NCBI GenBank assembly: GCA_965248905.1
Contig: CBDFKS010000007.1
Span: forward strand, 1,240,001-1,304,000
Source: CBDFKS01 sp965248905
GTDB lineage: Bacteria > Chloroflexota > Dehalococcoidia > Lucifugimonadales > JAGWBF01
Reading direction: 5' to 3'
Length of the DNA stretch: 64,000 nt
In this document: piece by piece, positions 9,188 through 18,618 of the stretch
Position numbering within the stretch: the first letter of the stretch is position 1
Layout: every line of letters begins with the position of its first letter
Made by a program: the position numbers and the translations under genes
Notes under the pieces: model-generated
Told to the model about the DNA's origin: nothing
Seen by the model: the letters and a program-made list of their open reading frames with translations, nothing else
The model's database searches: none

Positions 9188-10363
9188 ATGGACTTCCGAT
9201 TTTCCGCTGAAGACGAGCTCTTCCGCCACGATTTGCTTGAGTTTTTTCGTCAGGAACTGCCCTCTGATTGGGAAGGACTGGGCCGGTGGCCCGAGGAGGC
9301 CAGCTGGGATTTAACCCGAGAGATACGCAAGAAGATGGCCCAGCGCGGATGGCTGACGATGCACTGGCCTGAGGAATACGGTGGACAGGGCGCTTCGCCG
9401 GTGCGGTCCGCTATTTTCAGCGAGGAGGTCTCATACCACCGAGTCCCCGGACGGGACATCTTCGGAGTGCGTATGTTGGCTCCTACCCTCATGATCTACG
9501 GAACGGAAGAGCAGAAAAGGACTTTTCTCGCTCCCATAGCCCAGGGAGATGTCCAATGGTGCCAGGGATACAGTGAGCCGGGATCAGGCTCGGACCTGGC
9601 ATCTCTCCAGACCAGGGCGGTGTCCGATGGCGACGACTATGTAATCAACGGTAGCAAGATATGGACTACCATGGCCCACAGGGCCGACTGGATTATGCTC
9701 CTCGCTCGCACGGACCCGGAAGTCCCAAAACACCGGGGTATCAGCTTTATTCTGGTTGACATGAAGTCTCCGGGTGTATCCGTCCAGCCGATATACAACA
9801 TGGCGGGGGGACACGACTTCAACCAGGTCTTCTTCGACAACGTAAGGGTCCCAAAGAAAAACCTGGTCGGCGAAGAGAACCGCGGTTGGTATGTTGGGGT
9901 TACTCTCCTAGACTTCGAACGCTCAGGCATCGATTACTCGGCCACCTCGCGACGGCTCCTAAGTGAGCTGGCGGACTATCTTCGAAGCACTTCCAGCAAT
10001 GGAGACCACAAAACCAGGCAGCCCCACCTGAGGAACCTACTAGTCGATCGGTACATTGAAGCGGAGACTGCCCGTCTACTGGCCTACGGGGTTGCATGGA
10101 TGCAAGGGCAAGGCCTTGTCCCAAACAAAGAGGCCTCCATGAGCAAGGTGTTCGGGTCAGAGACCCTTCAGCGAGTCACCTCCACGGGACTGGAAATCCT
10201 TGGCCTGTTCGGCCAGCTACGTCCAGGAGACAAGTGGGCCCCTCTGAATGGACGAATACCCGAGAACTGGATGTTCAGTTTCTCTCACACCATCGCCGCC
10301 GGCACCTCGGAAGTACTACGCAACATCATCGCCTCAAGGGGCCTGGGACTGCCCAGGGGCTGA
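9188..10363 (+). CDS. Acyl-CoA dehydrogenase
   Basis: A 391-residue FAD flavoprotein of the acyl-CoA dehydrogenase family, which oxidises acyl-CoA to enoyl-CoA and passes electrons to ETF. N-terminal helical domain (FSAEDELFRHDLLEFF), middle beta domain with WCQGYSEPGSGSDLASL and KIWTTMAHRAD, and a C-terminal helical domain ending IAAGTSEVLRNIIASRGLGLPRG, a classic family tail. The substrate is not evident; relatives act on branched or aromatic CoA esters. An almost identical tail sequence recurs at 11090-11163 behind a toxin-antitoxin pair, so a tandem paralogue has been lost. Confidence 0.93.
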   Translation: MDFRFSAEDELFRHDLLEFFRQELPSDWEGLGRWPEEASWDLTREIRKKMAQRGWLTMHWPEEYGGQGASPVRSAIFSEEVSYHRVPGRDIFGVRMLAPTLMIYGTEEQKRTFLAPIAQGDVQWCQGYSEPGSGSDLASLQTRAVSDGDDYVINGSKIWTTMAHRADWIMLLARTDPEVPKHRGISFILVDMKSPGVSVQPIYNMAGGHDFNQVFFDNVRVPKKNLVGEENRGWYVGVTLLDFERSGIDYSATSRRLLSELADYLRSTSSNGDHKTRQPHLRNLLVDRYIEAETARLLAYGVAWMQGQGLVPNKEASMSKVFGSETLQRVTSTGLEILGLFGQLRPGDKWAPLNGRIPENWMFSFSHTIAAGTSEVLRNIIASRGLGLPRG

Positions 10364-10602
10364 GGTACGGTGGCTCTACTGAGGTTTCCAATGGTCGGCT
10401 GGTACATTCTAGCTGTCATCCACACGGACGCCCACTGAATGACTAATGAGGCTACCTAACTAAGCGGTCCACACCCACCGCCGCCCCCGGTGATTTCATA
10501 AGTTCTGAAGGAAGTGGCCGTCGCAGGTGAGCTACAAGCGGTTACCCGATGTTTGTTTCCAGGACAATATTTTTGTATCATTCATATCGGAGGTGACATC
10601 CG

Positions 10603-10803
10603 ATGGGGGACGTGAAGCGAATCGAACGGGAGATAGAGGAACTTTCGCAAACTGAATTCTCAGAACTCCGTGAGTGGATCATTGAACGGGACTGGCAGGC
10701 ATGGGATTCTCAGATTGAGCAGGATGCACGCGCTGGAAAGCTTGATGCATTAATCAACAAGTCGAAAGATGATTATCGGTCTGGTCGCGCGCAGGAGCTG
10801 TGA
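10603..10803 (+). CDS. Antitoxin-like small protein of a type II toxin-antitoxin pair
   Basis: A 66-residue acidic helical protein beginning MGDVKRIEREIEELSQTEF, with the pattern of small antitoxins paired with RelE/ParE-type toxins (EFSELREWIIERDWQAWDSQIE, then KLDALINKSKDDYRSGRAQEL). The ATG follows GGAGGTGACATCCG. Its stop overlaps the toxin start as GTGA at 10800-10803, which suggests translational coupling. Identification rests on this arrangement and on the neighbouring toxin. Confidence 0.75.
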   Translation: MGDVKRIEREIEELSQTEFSELREWIIERDWQAWDSQIEQDARAGKLDALINKSKDDYRSGRAQEL

Positions 10804-11054
10804 AACATTTTGCTTCACCCGGGTTTTGGGCCTTCTATCACAGATTGCCCGGCACGGTTCGAGCGCTTGCCGACAAAAACTTCCACATTCTCAAGGCCGA
10901 ACCACATCATCCATCACTCCATTTCAAGCGCATCGGACCCGTTTGGTCAGTGCGCGTAGGTAGCCACTATCGCGTACTTGACCACGAAGTCCCGGAGGGA
11001 ATCCAGTGGTTCTGGATTGGAAGCCATTCAGATTATGACAAAATCATCGGCTAA
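10800..11054 (+). CDS. RelE/ParE-family toxin
   Basis: An 84-residue basic protein with the RelE/ParE-type fold signature: FWAFYHRLPGTVRALADKNF, then HPSLHFKRIGPVWSVRVG, then SHYRVLDHEV and WFWIGSHSDYDKII. Toxins of this superfamily cleave mRNA at the ribosome or inhibit gyrase; this one cannot be assigned to either. It starts with GTG inside the antitoxin stop. Immediately after its stop lies an attC-like sequence, typical of toxin genes carried on integron cassettes. Confidence 0.82.
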   Translation: MKHFASPGFWAFYHRLPGTVRALADKNFHILKAEPHHPSLHFKRIGPVWSVRVGSHYRVLDHEVPEGIQWFWIGSHSDYDKIIG

Positions 11055-11100
11055 CGAGGCCCTGCACCGGACGGCAATTCCGCTGCGCTCCATCGCAGCC
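11051..11100 (+). other. attC-like half site behind the toxin gene
   Basis: The toxin stop is embedded in CTAACGAGGCCCTGCACC, followed by GGACGGCAATTCCGCTGCGC. That matches the well-known left half and stem of environmental integron attC sites, which usually end in a matching right half and GTTA. Here the right half is missing: the sequence passes at CCATCGCAGCCGG into acyl-CoA dehydrogenase tail sequence. I infer a recombination junction. Family match is from memory and not computed. Confidence 0.5.
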
Positions 11101-11163
11101 GGCGCCTCGGAAGTGCAACGCAACATCATCGCCTCAAGGGGCCTGGGATTCCCCAGGGGCTGA
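11090..11163 (+). pseudogene. 3' tail fragment of a lost acyl-CoA dehydrogenase gene
   Basis: About 74 bp encode GASEVQRNIIASRGLGFPRG and a stop, nearly the same as the last residues of the dehydrogenase ending at 10363. The homology extends weakly past the stop (tgaggt...ccggtg...caatgg), so it is a remnant of a tandem paralogue and not a chance match. Everything upstream has been replaced by the toxin-antitoxin cassette. Confidence 0.75.
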
Positions 11164-11319
11164 GGCGAGGTCCGGTGAACTTCTCAATGGCGGGTTTCGC
11201 CATCTACAAAACCCTTACACCGAATGGGCATATCCATTAGCCCTTAGTCTCACGGGCCTGCCACATAAGTTACGTGCGCCATAGACTTCGAGACTACCAA
11301 ACGATAATCAGGAGGCAAT

Positions 11320-12219
11320 ATGGAGCGCAAGGTCAGCTTTTACAGCGACGGCGTAAAGATCGGGGGCATCCTATTCGAACCCGACGGTGCGCCGGATAAT
11401 AGCTGCCCTGGCATCGTAATGTGTCAGGGCATGGCCGCCGCCAAACATTACTACTGGTACCCCCACATTGCCCGGCGTTTCGTTGAGCTGGGATGCGTGG
11501 CACTGATCTGGGACTATCGGGGGGTAGAAGACAGCGAGGGTGAGGTTGGCCGGCTCTATCCTCAGGAGCAGGCCTCCGACATCCGTAACGCCTTAACCTA
11601 CCTGCAAATTCACCCAAAGGTGGACCCGGAGCGTCTAGCATTGTACGGTATGAGCTTCGGAGCAGGCATGGTGCCATACGTAGCCGGAATAGACGAGCGA
11701 GTCAAGTGCGCGATCAGCGCGGTGGGCTGGGGCGACGGCAAACGCTGGATGCGCAGCCTACGCAGACACGTGGAATGGCTGGAGCTCCTGGACCGTGTGG
11801 CCAACGACCGGCGGTCAAGGGTGCTCACCGGCAGGTCGGAGATTCTGTTGCCAAGCGAAGTGCTGCCCAGGGACCCATCCTCGGTCGATGAGGCGCAGGC
11901 GGCAGTCAAGAAAATAGAGGGGATGGAGAGCTACCAGGGCACGCCGTACTCATTGGCATCCATAGAAAAAATAATGGAGTTCAAGCCGAAAGACGTGGTG
12001 CACCAAATCTCGCCTCGAGCTATTCTGTACATCGCCACGGAGAAAGACACCATTACGCCCGCCGATGATGTCATAGACATGTACGAGCGCACCAGGGAGC
12101 CCAAAAAGCTGTGGGTTATTCCGGGGGCTCCTCACTACGTGGTATATGAGGAGCCATACTGGAGCCAGATATTAGAGATGACCACCGATTGGCTCAGGCA
12201 ACACCTTCCTTTGAATTAG
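11320..12219 (+). CDS. Alpha/beta hydrolase (dienelactone/acyl esterase type)
   Basis: A 299-residue soluble serine hydrolase. Nucleophile elbow LYGMSFGAGM (G-x-S-x-G), preceded by the oxyanion region VMCQGMAAAKHYYWYPHIARRF and the strand LIWDYRGVEDSEG. Candidate acid and base are in YIATEKDTITPADD and PGAPHYVVYEEP. The ATG at 11320 follows CAGGAGGCAATA. It sits between two acyl-CoA dehydrogenase genes, so a role in hydrolysing an ester or thioester substrate of the same catabolic route is plausible. Confidence 0.87.
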   Translation: MERKVSFYSDGVKIGGILFEPDGAPDNSCPGIVMCQGMAAAKHYYWYPHIARRFVELGCVALIWDYRGVEDSEGEVGRLYPQEQASDIRNALTYLQIHPKVDPERLALYGMSFGAGMVPYVAGIDERVKCAISAVGWGDGKRWMRSLRRHVEWLELLDRVANDRRSRVLTGRSEILLPSEVLPRDPSSVDEAQAAVKKIEGMESYQGTPYSLASIEKIMEFKPKDVVHQISPRAILYIATEKDTITPADDVIDMYERTREPKKLWVIPGAPHYVVYEEPYWSQILEMTTDWLRQHLPLN

Positions 12220-12245
12220 TTAAGACCATAAACCGAGGAGGCCCC

Positions 12246-13379
12246 ATGGACCTGGGATTGAACGAAACACAACAAATGCTAAAAACTAGCGCCAGGGAGT
12301 TTCTTGCTCAGGAGTGCCCCCCTTCCTCGGTACGAGAGATGGAAGAGGACGAGAGAGGATACTCACCCAAACTGTGGCAGCAGATAGTCGATCTGGGATG
12401 GACCGGCCTGGCGTTCCCCGAGGAGTACGGCGGCGCTGAAGGCGGCTTCCTGGACCTGGCGGTGTTGCTGGAAGAGACTGGCAGAGCGTTGATGCCGGGT
12501 CCCTTCTTCTCGACGATTGTTCTGGCCGGGCTGACCGTGTTAGATGCGGGCAACGACGAGCAAAAATCCGATATTCTCTCCAAGATATGTAGCGGCCAGA
12601 TCATGATGACTATGGCTATCACCGAGCCCAGCGCCACATACGACCCCTCCGGCATCCAGGTCCAGGCTCGCCGTAAAGGGGATCAGTACATCATAGATGG
12701 TACCAAGCTCTTCGTCCCAGACGCTCACGTGGCCGATCTAATGATAGTGGCTGCCCGCACCTCGAATGGCGATGACCCCAGCGCAGGAATAACGGCATTC
12801 CTTATACCCAGCGATAGTAACGGAGTGAATATTAACCCCTTGCATACCCTCGGCTCTGACAAGCAAAGTGAAGTAGTGTTCAGCGAAGTCAGAGTACCCG
12901 CCAGTGGAGTGCTCGGGGAGGTGGACGAAGGCTGGCCCATCGTGGAGAGAGCTCTCCAGAGGGCCACCGCAGCCAAGTGTGTAGAGATGCTGGGAGGAGC
13001 CGAGGCTGTATTGGACATGACCGTGGAGTACGCCAAGCAGCGGGTCCAGTTCGGCCGGCCCATCGGCAGCTTTCAGACTATCCAGCACCACTGCGCCGAC
13101 ATGGCCACCGACGTGGAATGTGCCCGGTACATGGCATATCAAGCAGCCTGGAAAGTGGGAGAGGGACTTCCTGCGGCTAGAGAAGTCTCAATGGCCAAGG
13201 CTTGGGTCAGCCAGGCCTACAATAGGGTCTGCGCCTTGGCCCAACAGAGCCACGGAGCCATCGGCTTCACCAAAGAGCACAACCTCCAGCTCTATACCCG
13301 CCGCGCCAAGGCTCAGGAGCAGGTCTATGGCGACACGATCTTCCACCGAGAGATGGTGGCCCAGGCCCTGGAAATATGA
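12246..13379 (+). CDS. Acyl-CoA dehydrogenase
   Basis: A 377-residue acyl-CoA dehydrogenase family protein: MDLGLNETQQMLKTSAREFL at the N-terminus, middle FAD-binding strand region ITEPSATYDPSGIQ, and C-terminal SHGAIGFTKEHNLQLYTRRAKAQE. The ATG at 12246 is chosen because CGAGGAGGCCCC lies directly upstream; an upstream GTG-type start at 12189 would overlap the hydrolase gene. The middle domain is more divergent than in the copy at 9188, which suggests a different substrate. It probably works with the hydrolase upstream. Confidence 0.92.
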   Translation: MDLGLNETQQMLKTSAREFLAQECPPSSVREMEEDERGYSPKLWQQIVDLGWTGLAFPEEYGGAEGGFLDLAVLLEETGRALMPGPFFSTIVLAGLTVLDAGNDEQKSDILSKICSGQIMMTMAITEPSATYDPSGIQVQARRKGDQYIIDGTKLFVPDAHVADLMIVAARTSNGDDPSAGITAFLIPSDSNGVNINPLHTLGSDKQSEVVFSEVRVPASGVLGEVDEGWPIVERALQRATAAKCVEMLGGAEAVLDMTVEYAKQRVQFGRPIGSFQTIQHHCADMATDVECARYMAYQAAWKVGEGLPAAREVSMAKAWVSQAYNRVCALAQQSHGAIGFTKEHNLQLYTRRAKAQEQVYGDTIFHREMVAQALEI

Positions 13380-13539
13380 GGCCTATTAGCCAGACCGTTG
13401 GACAGATTTAACGTTATAGTACCCTGAACTCTCTTGTTAAAATACATCTCACCAAAATGACCGAGGCCCATCCGGCGGGAGACATGGGCCCCAGTTGGAG
13501 TGGAAACTTCTACGTGGCGTGGCGTAAGGAGGCAATCCA

Positions 13540-14223
13540 ATGACGACGATCTGTCCAGGTGGTGGCGCTGAGAGTGCCGAAGGGATGAAATTTTGCGGCC
13601 AGTGTGCCACTCCGCTCATGAACCGATGTCCGAGCTGCGGATTCGACAATCCGGCGGAGTTCAAGTTCTGCGGAGAGTGCGCCACATCTATGAGCCGCGA
13701 TGTCCACGTAACACCTACACCACTTGGATCAGAGATAAGGCCAACGCTTCCACCAGGATCAGGAGGATCTTCCGCAGAGAACCCGGAGGAAGTAGCGCTA
13801 GAGGTCGCCAAGGAGTGGACTCTATCCAGCATCGATAACTTGTCTCACATGTTAGGCATGGCGGTTACCGAGGGAACCCCGATGTTGCAGAATGTAGCCA
13901 GCTCGCTCATTCGGAACCAGATCAAACAAAAGGTTGAGTGGACGTACGCAGACCCGGAGCATTCGGCTCAAGACAGGTATCGACTGATCGCAACTGGTAG
14001 TGCGCCACTTGAAGTTGGACTCCTGACTCTCAAGTGGAGTTCCACCGCCTCAGCCGACTTTGAGATGCTGATAGATATCGTGGAGAAACGGATTCTTGAG
14101 TCGAAGATGGTGCCGCAGTCCTTCAAGGTGATTGCTTCCAACGAGACAGACAAACTACAGGAAAGAGTTAGCGAAGAAGTCGAAAAGGTCAAAGGGAAGC
14201 TGAAAGGCTTTTTCACCAGGTAA
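13540..14223 (+). CDS. Double zinc-ribbon protein with C-terminal unknown domain
   Basis: A 227-residue cytoplasmic protein. Two N-terminal zinc ribbons of the DZANK type: the second (RCPSCGFDNPAEFKFCGEC) has all four cysteines, while the first reads ICPGGGAESAEGMKFCGQC and has lost one cysteine of the first knuckle (C-P-G-G instead of C-x-x-C). Residues about 80-227 form a mixed alpha/beta domain I do not recognise, ending in a charged helix EERVSEEVEKVKGKLKGFF. AGGAGGCAATCC precedes the ATG. Confidence 0.75.
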   Translation: MTTICPGGGAESAEGMKFCGQCATPLMNRCPSCGFDNPAEFKFCGECATSMSRDVHVTPTPLGSEIRPTLPPGSGGSSAENPEEVALEVAKEWTLSSIDNLSHMLGMAVTEGTPMLQNVASSLIRNQIKQKVEWTYADPEHSAQDRYRLIATGSAPLEVGLLTLKWSSTASADFEMLIDIVEKRILESKMVPQSFKVIASNETDKLQERVSEEVEKVKGKLKGFFTR

Positions 14224-14248
14224 AGGTAGCTACCCCGCGGAGGCATAA

Positions 14249-14458
14249 ATGACCACCAGTGATTGCATTTTTTGCAATATACCTCGAGGCGAAGTTGAAG
14301 CCCAGGTCGTATACAGAGATGACCGTGTCTATGTCATAACGGATATAACCCCGCGAGCGCCGGTCCATCTGCTGGTTATTCCTTTACAGCACCTGGCGTC
14401 CCTGGCCTACGTAGGCCCGGGCCAGGAGCCAGCCATGGGCCAAGGAGGATCGCAATGA
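14249..14458 (+). pseudogene. Truncated HIT-family gene copy
   Basis: The first 63 codons match the intact HIT gene at 18619 with many silent and some coding changes, roughly 85-87 percent identical by eye. The match ends at 14437 (AMGQ instead of AMGH), and the His-triad region is absent. A frame continues to a stop at 14458, overlapping the next gene's ATG. Without the HxHxH active site it cannot be a working HIT hydrolase. It is an old 5' duplication at the left border of the large surface-protein gene. Confidence 0.85.
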
Positions 14459-15212
14459 CCTTCGCATTCGGCATTACCGGTTTGAGAGTACTCATCGGAA
14501 CTATGCTGCTCGTGGTGTTAGGTAGCTCGGTCTATTGGGCAGCCATAGGACTCCTGAGTAGTAAGGCGTCTGCTTCGGTTGGCAGCACAAGTACATCGTT
14601 ATTCGACCCCACCGAAGTGTGGGACGTCACCCTAGAGTTCTCGGAAATCCCAACCATCACGTGGGATGGTGGCACTCGAGTTTTTGGGGTGCGTCCTGAT
14701 TGCACAACAGGATTTGAGTTTGGCGATCCGAACGTCTGCGACGATCCCCGGCTGAGCTTTTTCTCAGTACAATTTATCTCTTCCTTTTATTACCCAAACA
14801 ACCCGCCTGACCCTTTCTTCGATACTACAAGGCTACTGGAAAGCAGGTATTCTCCAGGCCCTGGAAACGTGACAAGCCTACTCTGGCCCTTACGGATAGA
14901 GCTCAATGGAGTGCCTGCTGGCACCTACAATGTGAGCTTCAGTTTCCAAAGCACCGACATAGACACAATTCCCAACGACCCACCAAGGAATGTGCTGCTG
15001 TTGGAAGGTACGCCTGACGCTCTCGGCCAGCCCGTAATAGACTTTCGCACTGGCACTGCCCTTGGCGGTGGGTGGAACTGCAATACTGCCGCTGGGACAA
15101 CAACCTGTAACATCGACCTAGTACTCAGTCAACTCGGTTTTGGTAATTGTTTAAGAAAACGTCTAAGGTTGCTACCCTTTTTTAGGAGTGTTGACGTAGG
15201 AGGGTGGCAGCC

Positions 15213-15683
15213 ATGGGACGAGAACGGTATGTGGTCCGGTTGGAAAGGGAAGAACGAGACCAGTTGGAACGACTGATTCGCGGGGGAAAGAGCCCAGCGC
15301 GAAAGGTTGCCCGGGCCCGTATTCTGCTAAAGGCAGATACGGGCTGGGGGGTGATGCGCATCGTGGAGGCGCTGGACACGTCTGCGGGTACGGTGTGCCG
15401 TACCAAGCGGCGGTACCTGGAGGGAGGACTGAAGCGGGCCTTGGAGGAAGATCCTCGGCCAGGACATCCGACCAAACTGGATGAGCGGGGGGAAGCGCAC
15501 CTGATTGCCCTGGCGTGCAGCGAGGCCCCCCCAGGCCATGACCACTGGACCCTGCGGCTCCTGGCAAACAAGGTGGTGGAGTTGGGGCTGGCGCCCTCCA
15601 TGTCCCACGAGGGAATTCGCAAGCGGTTGAAAAAAACAGTCTCAAGCCGTGGCAGAAGAAGGAGTGGTGTATTCCCCAGGTGA
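15213..15683 (+). CDS. IS630 transposase, ORF A (helix-turn-helix part)
   Basis: About 156 residues from the ATG at 15213, downstream of GGAGGGTGG. It carries the N-terminal DNA-binding half: a helix-turn-helix region (GVMRIVEALDTSAGTVCRTKRRYLE) and a second winged module. It ends out of frame with ORF B. The run of seven A residues at 15630-15636 allows a -1 shift; the shifted frame reads LKKNSLKPWQKKEWCIPQVS and enters ORF B, giving a fused transposase of roughly 370 residues, as in other two-frame IS630 elements. Confidence 0.9.
   Translation: MGRERYVVRLEREERDQLERLIRGGKSPARKVARARILLKADTGWGVMRIVEALDTSAGTVCRTKRRYLEGGLKRALEEDPRPGHPTKLDERGEAHLIALACSEAPPGHDHWTLRLLANKVVELGLAPSMSHEGIRKRLKKTVSSRGRRRSGVFPR
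15630..15636 (+). promoter_or_regulatory. A7 slippery site for -1 frameshift
   Basis: TTG followed by seven A then CAGTC. Slipping back one base changes the frame from a dead end (stop at 15681) to the frame of the catalytic half. The same site occurs in copy 2 at 25569-25575. Confidence 0.75.
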
Positions 15684-16327
15684 GCGCCGAGTTTGTGGCG
15701 TGTATGGAGGATGTGCTGGACCTTTACGCGGAACCCTATGACCCAGAGCGCCCGGTGGTCTGTTTCGACGAGACCTCCAAGCAGTTGCTGGCGGAAAAGA
15801 GGTCTCCGATCCCGCCCAAGCCGGCACGACGGGAGCGATACGATTACGAGTACCAGCGCAATGGCACCCGAAACCTGTTCATGCTGTGCGAGCCCCTGGC
15901 GGGCTGGAGGCATGTGGCAGTGACCGAACGTCGTACCATGGTGGACTTCGCTAAGCAGATGCGGTGGCTGGCCGATGAAGCTTACCCAGCGTCCGAGAAG
16001 ATCCGGGTGGTGCTGGACAACCTCAACACCCACAAACCAGCTTCCCTCTACGAAACCTTCGAGCCCAAGGAGGCTAGGCGAATACGCAAACGCTTGGAGT
16101 TTCACTACACTCCCAAGCACGGTAGTTGGCTCAACATGGCAGAGATCGAGTTCAGTGTCTTGGCCAGGCGAGTCCTGCGCCGGCGTATTGCCGATGAAGA
16201 GACTTTGAGTGGCGAGATCGCGGCCCTGGAGGCAGAACGAAACCAAGCCGGAGCAACCATTGACTGGAGATTCTCCACTGTGGACGCCCGAGTCAAGCTT
16301 CACCATCTCTATCCTGCCAACAATTAG
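15680..16327 (+). CDS. IS630 transposase, ORF B (DDE catalytic part)
   Basis: 215 residues if started at the GTG that overlaps the ORF A stop, but it is more likely made as the C-terminal half of a frameshifted fusion. DDE catalytic core: first Asp in PVVCFDETSKQ, second in VVLDNLNTHKP, and the Glu in SWLNMAEIEFSVL. This is the RNase H-like transposase domain of the IS630/Tc1 group. Confidence 0.92.
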   Translation: MSAEFVACMEDVLDLYAEPYDPERPVVCFDETSKQLLAEKRSPIPPKPARRERYDYEYQRNGTRNLFMLCEPLAGWRHVAVTERRTMVDFAKQMRWLADEAYPASEKIRVVLDNLNTHKPASLYETFEPKEARRIRKRLEFHYTPKHGSWLNMAEIEFSVLARRVLRRRIADEETLSGEIAALEAERNQAGATIDWRFSTVDARVKLHHLYPANN

Positions 16328-18618
16328 GTTGACTGAGTACTAGTAGCGACCAGTTCGGTGGCGGAAAACTTCACGATCCTTGTAGCCGAAGCCCGTAGGG
16401 TGGCAAAAATTCTAATAGACCCCCCAATAACAACTCAGGCAACTCCGAAAGTAATGCCCACTGGGAGCACCTCGGAATTCACTGTACAAGTACGACCCAT
16501 GGGGGAGCTTGTGAACGCCGTCTCACTCTCCATGAGGTTCGACCCCACCTATTTGGAGGTGGTGGACCAGGACCCAGGAGAGCTCGGAGTACAGATCGGG
16601 ATCCATCCAGACAATCCTCTCACCTTAGGCCCTATAGAGAATGAGGCCGATAACGTAGCAGGAACGATCCGTTACACGGTAGCCAGTTTTACTGATGTGT
16701 CCGGGGACTTCAACGTCGCTATAATTACCTTCCTGGCCAAAGACACGCCGACTGACATTGGCATCCCTACCGAAGTAGAGTTTGTAGTAAGTGGGGACAA
16801 CGAAACCGTACTGACCGGACCACCCGACTTTGTGCAGATACTTGAGAATACTAATGACTTCACCGGAGCATGGATCGAGTTGGTAGTGCTGACCGAAGCC
16901 ATAATAGACGCCCCCGCTACAGCAGACGAGGGTAGCATCATAACCTTCGACGGCACTGAATCCACAGCTGCCCAGGATGAAACCATCACGGCTTACGATT
17001 GGAACTTCAGTGATGGACGTTCCGCCAGCGGACAGATAGTTCAGCATGTTTTTGCTGATGACAGCCCATCCACCGGCAGTCTTACCGTAACCGACAGCGC
17101 AGGCGACATGGACACGGTGATTCACAACATCACCATCAACAACGTGGCGCCTACTATTGACAACATCACCGCCTTCCCTGACCCCGTAAACGAGGGTGGC
17201 AATAGCACCATTACCGTCGACGCCAGCGACCCAGCCGGGGCCAATGACCCGCTGCTGTACTCCTTTGACTGCAACGATGACGACGTCTTCGAGGTAGTTC
17301 CTCAGTTCGGCAACTCGAGCATCTGTTTTTTCCCGGACGGGTCGCTCCACCGTGTTAACGTCGAGGTGGACGACCAGGACGGCGGCGTAACCACCGCTTT
17401 CAGGGTCGTAAATGTCGAAGACGTGCCACCCACTTTGGTTATCAGCGGGAACCCCAGCACCGATGAAGGTAGCGTCTATACCCTAAACCTCTCCTCTACC
17501 GACTCGGGCGACGACACAATCACGAGTTGGACCATTAACTGGGGCGATGGCACACCTCCTGAAGTCGTGCCTGGAAATTCTGCCTCGGTGAACCACGTCT
17601 TTGCGGACGGCCCAGCCACACCTACTATTAACGCCACGGCAACCGACGAGGACGGAGGTCCCTACAACTCCAACTCGTTATTAGTCAACATCAACAACGT
17701 GTCGCCCACTATAACTAATGTGGTCGCTGACCCCAGCAATCTACCTCACACCGGAGGGGCCAGTACGGCGACAGTGACGGCCGCCGACCCGGCAGGGGTA
17801 AATGACCCTCTTCTATACTTTTTCGACTGTGATGGGGACAATATTTTCGAGGTCGGGCCGCAGCTATCAAACTTGGCCACGTGCCCCTTCACTTCCGCCG
17901 ATTTAGGTAACAACACAGTAAACGTCAAGGTGGATGACCAGGACGGCGGAGTTGACACCAGCTCCACCGTCGTGACCGTGATGGCTCCTCCGGTAACCTA
18001 CCTCTGCCGAGGAATGGTTGCTACTATAGTGGGAACGAACGGGGACGATTTTCTCCTAGGCACAGACGGACCGGACGTGATTGTTGGCCTCAATGGCGAC
18101 GATGTGATTCTGGCACTGAAGGGCGGAGACGTTGTCTGCGGCGGGAGTGGAGCAGATTTCATAAGCGGCGGCTCAGGGAAAGACTGGTTATACGGTGAAG
18201 CCGGCCTGGACGATATCAGAGGTGGGACAGGGCCAGACAGACTGTTCGGTGGCGGTAACGATGATTTCTTACGGGGTGGCAAAGGCAATGACCGGCTGTT
18301 CGGTAACGCCGGCCGCGATGTGCTGGAGGGAAACGTCGGCCATGACCGGCTCGTGGGTCACAGCGGGAATGACATAGCGCTGGGCGGTCCTGGTATTGAC
18401 GATATCAGGTGCGGTTCTGGCTTCGACTTCGCTGACGGCGGTAGCGGTATAGACTTGCCATCCACAGCCTGTGAGGCGATAGTTAATATACCGTGAACAG
18501 TATGGTTTTGCTGTTAGCCCACAGCCAATTAAAATTTCCAATGGCCAAACCGCGCCAAGAAGAGCCAGGCATCTGACTCCTATATAACCACGAGCACTAT
18601 TTACGAGGACGAGGTGAT

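Larger units (their letters stand above)
15121..16340 (+). mobile_element. IS630-family insertion sequence, copy 1
   Basis: The 1220-bp element has inverted ends GTACTCAGTCAAC and GTTGACTGAGTAC and is flanked by the TA target duplication typical of IS630/Tc1 elements (15119-15120 and 16341-16342). It is identical, as far as I can compare, to the copy at 25060-26279. It sits in the same orientation as the gene it interrupts. Confidence 0.95.
14455..18496 (+). pseudogene. Large secreted cohesin-like/PKD/RTX surface protein, split by an IS630-type element
   Basis: Removing the IS plus one TA target repeat (15121-16342) joins codon CTA at 15118 directly to GTA at 16343 and restores one frame of 939 residues. 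Layout of the restored protein: N-terminal hydrophobic export segment (LLVVLGSSVYWAAIG); an unknown beta domain to residue about 222; a cohesin-like domain about 240-400 (TVQVRPMGELVNAVSLSMRF, LEVVDQDPG); several PKD-type repeats about 400-775 (YDWNFSDGRS, INNVAPTIDNITAFPDPVNEG); and RTX calcium-binding nonapeptides about 785-925 (GGSGADFISGGSGKDWLYG). It would be an extracellular, calcium-loaded adhesin or scaffold. As it stands both halves are open but separated, so the gene is inactive unless the IS excises. Confidence 0.9.

Noticed and set aside
15182..16306. A 374-codon minus-strand frame across the IS630 element, repeated in copy 2
   Set aside because: It is antisense to a well-supported DDE transposase and has no recognisable domain.
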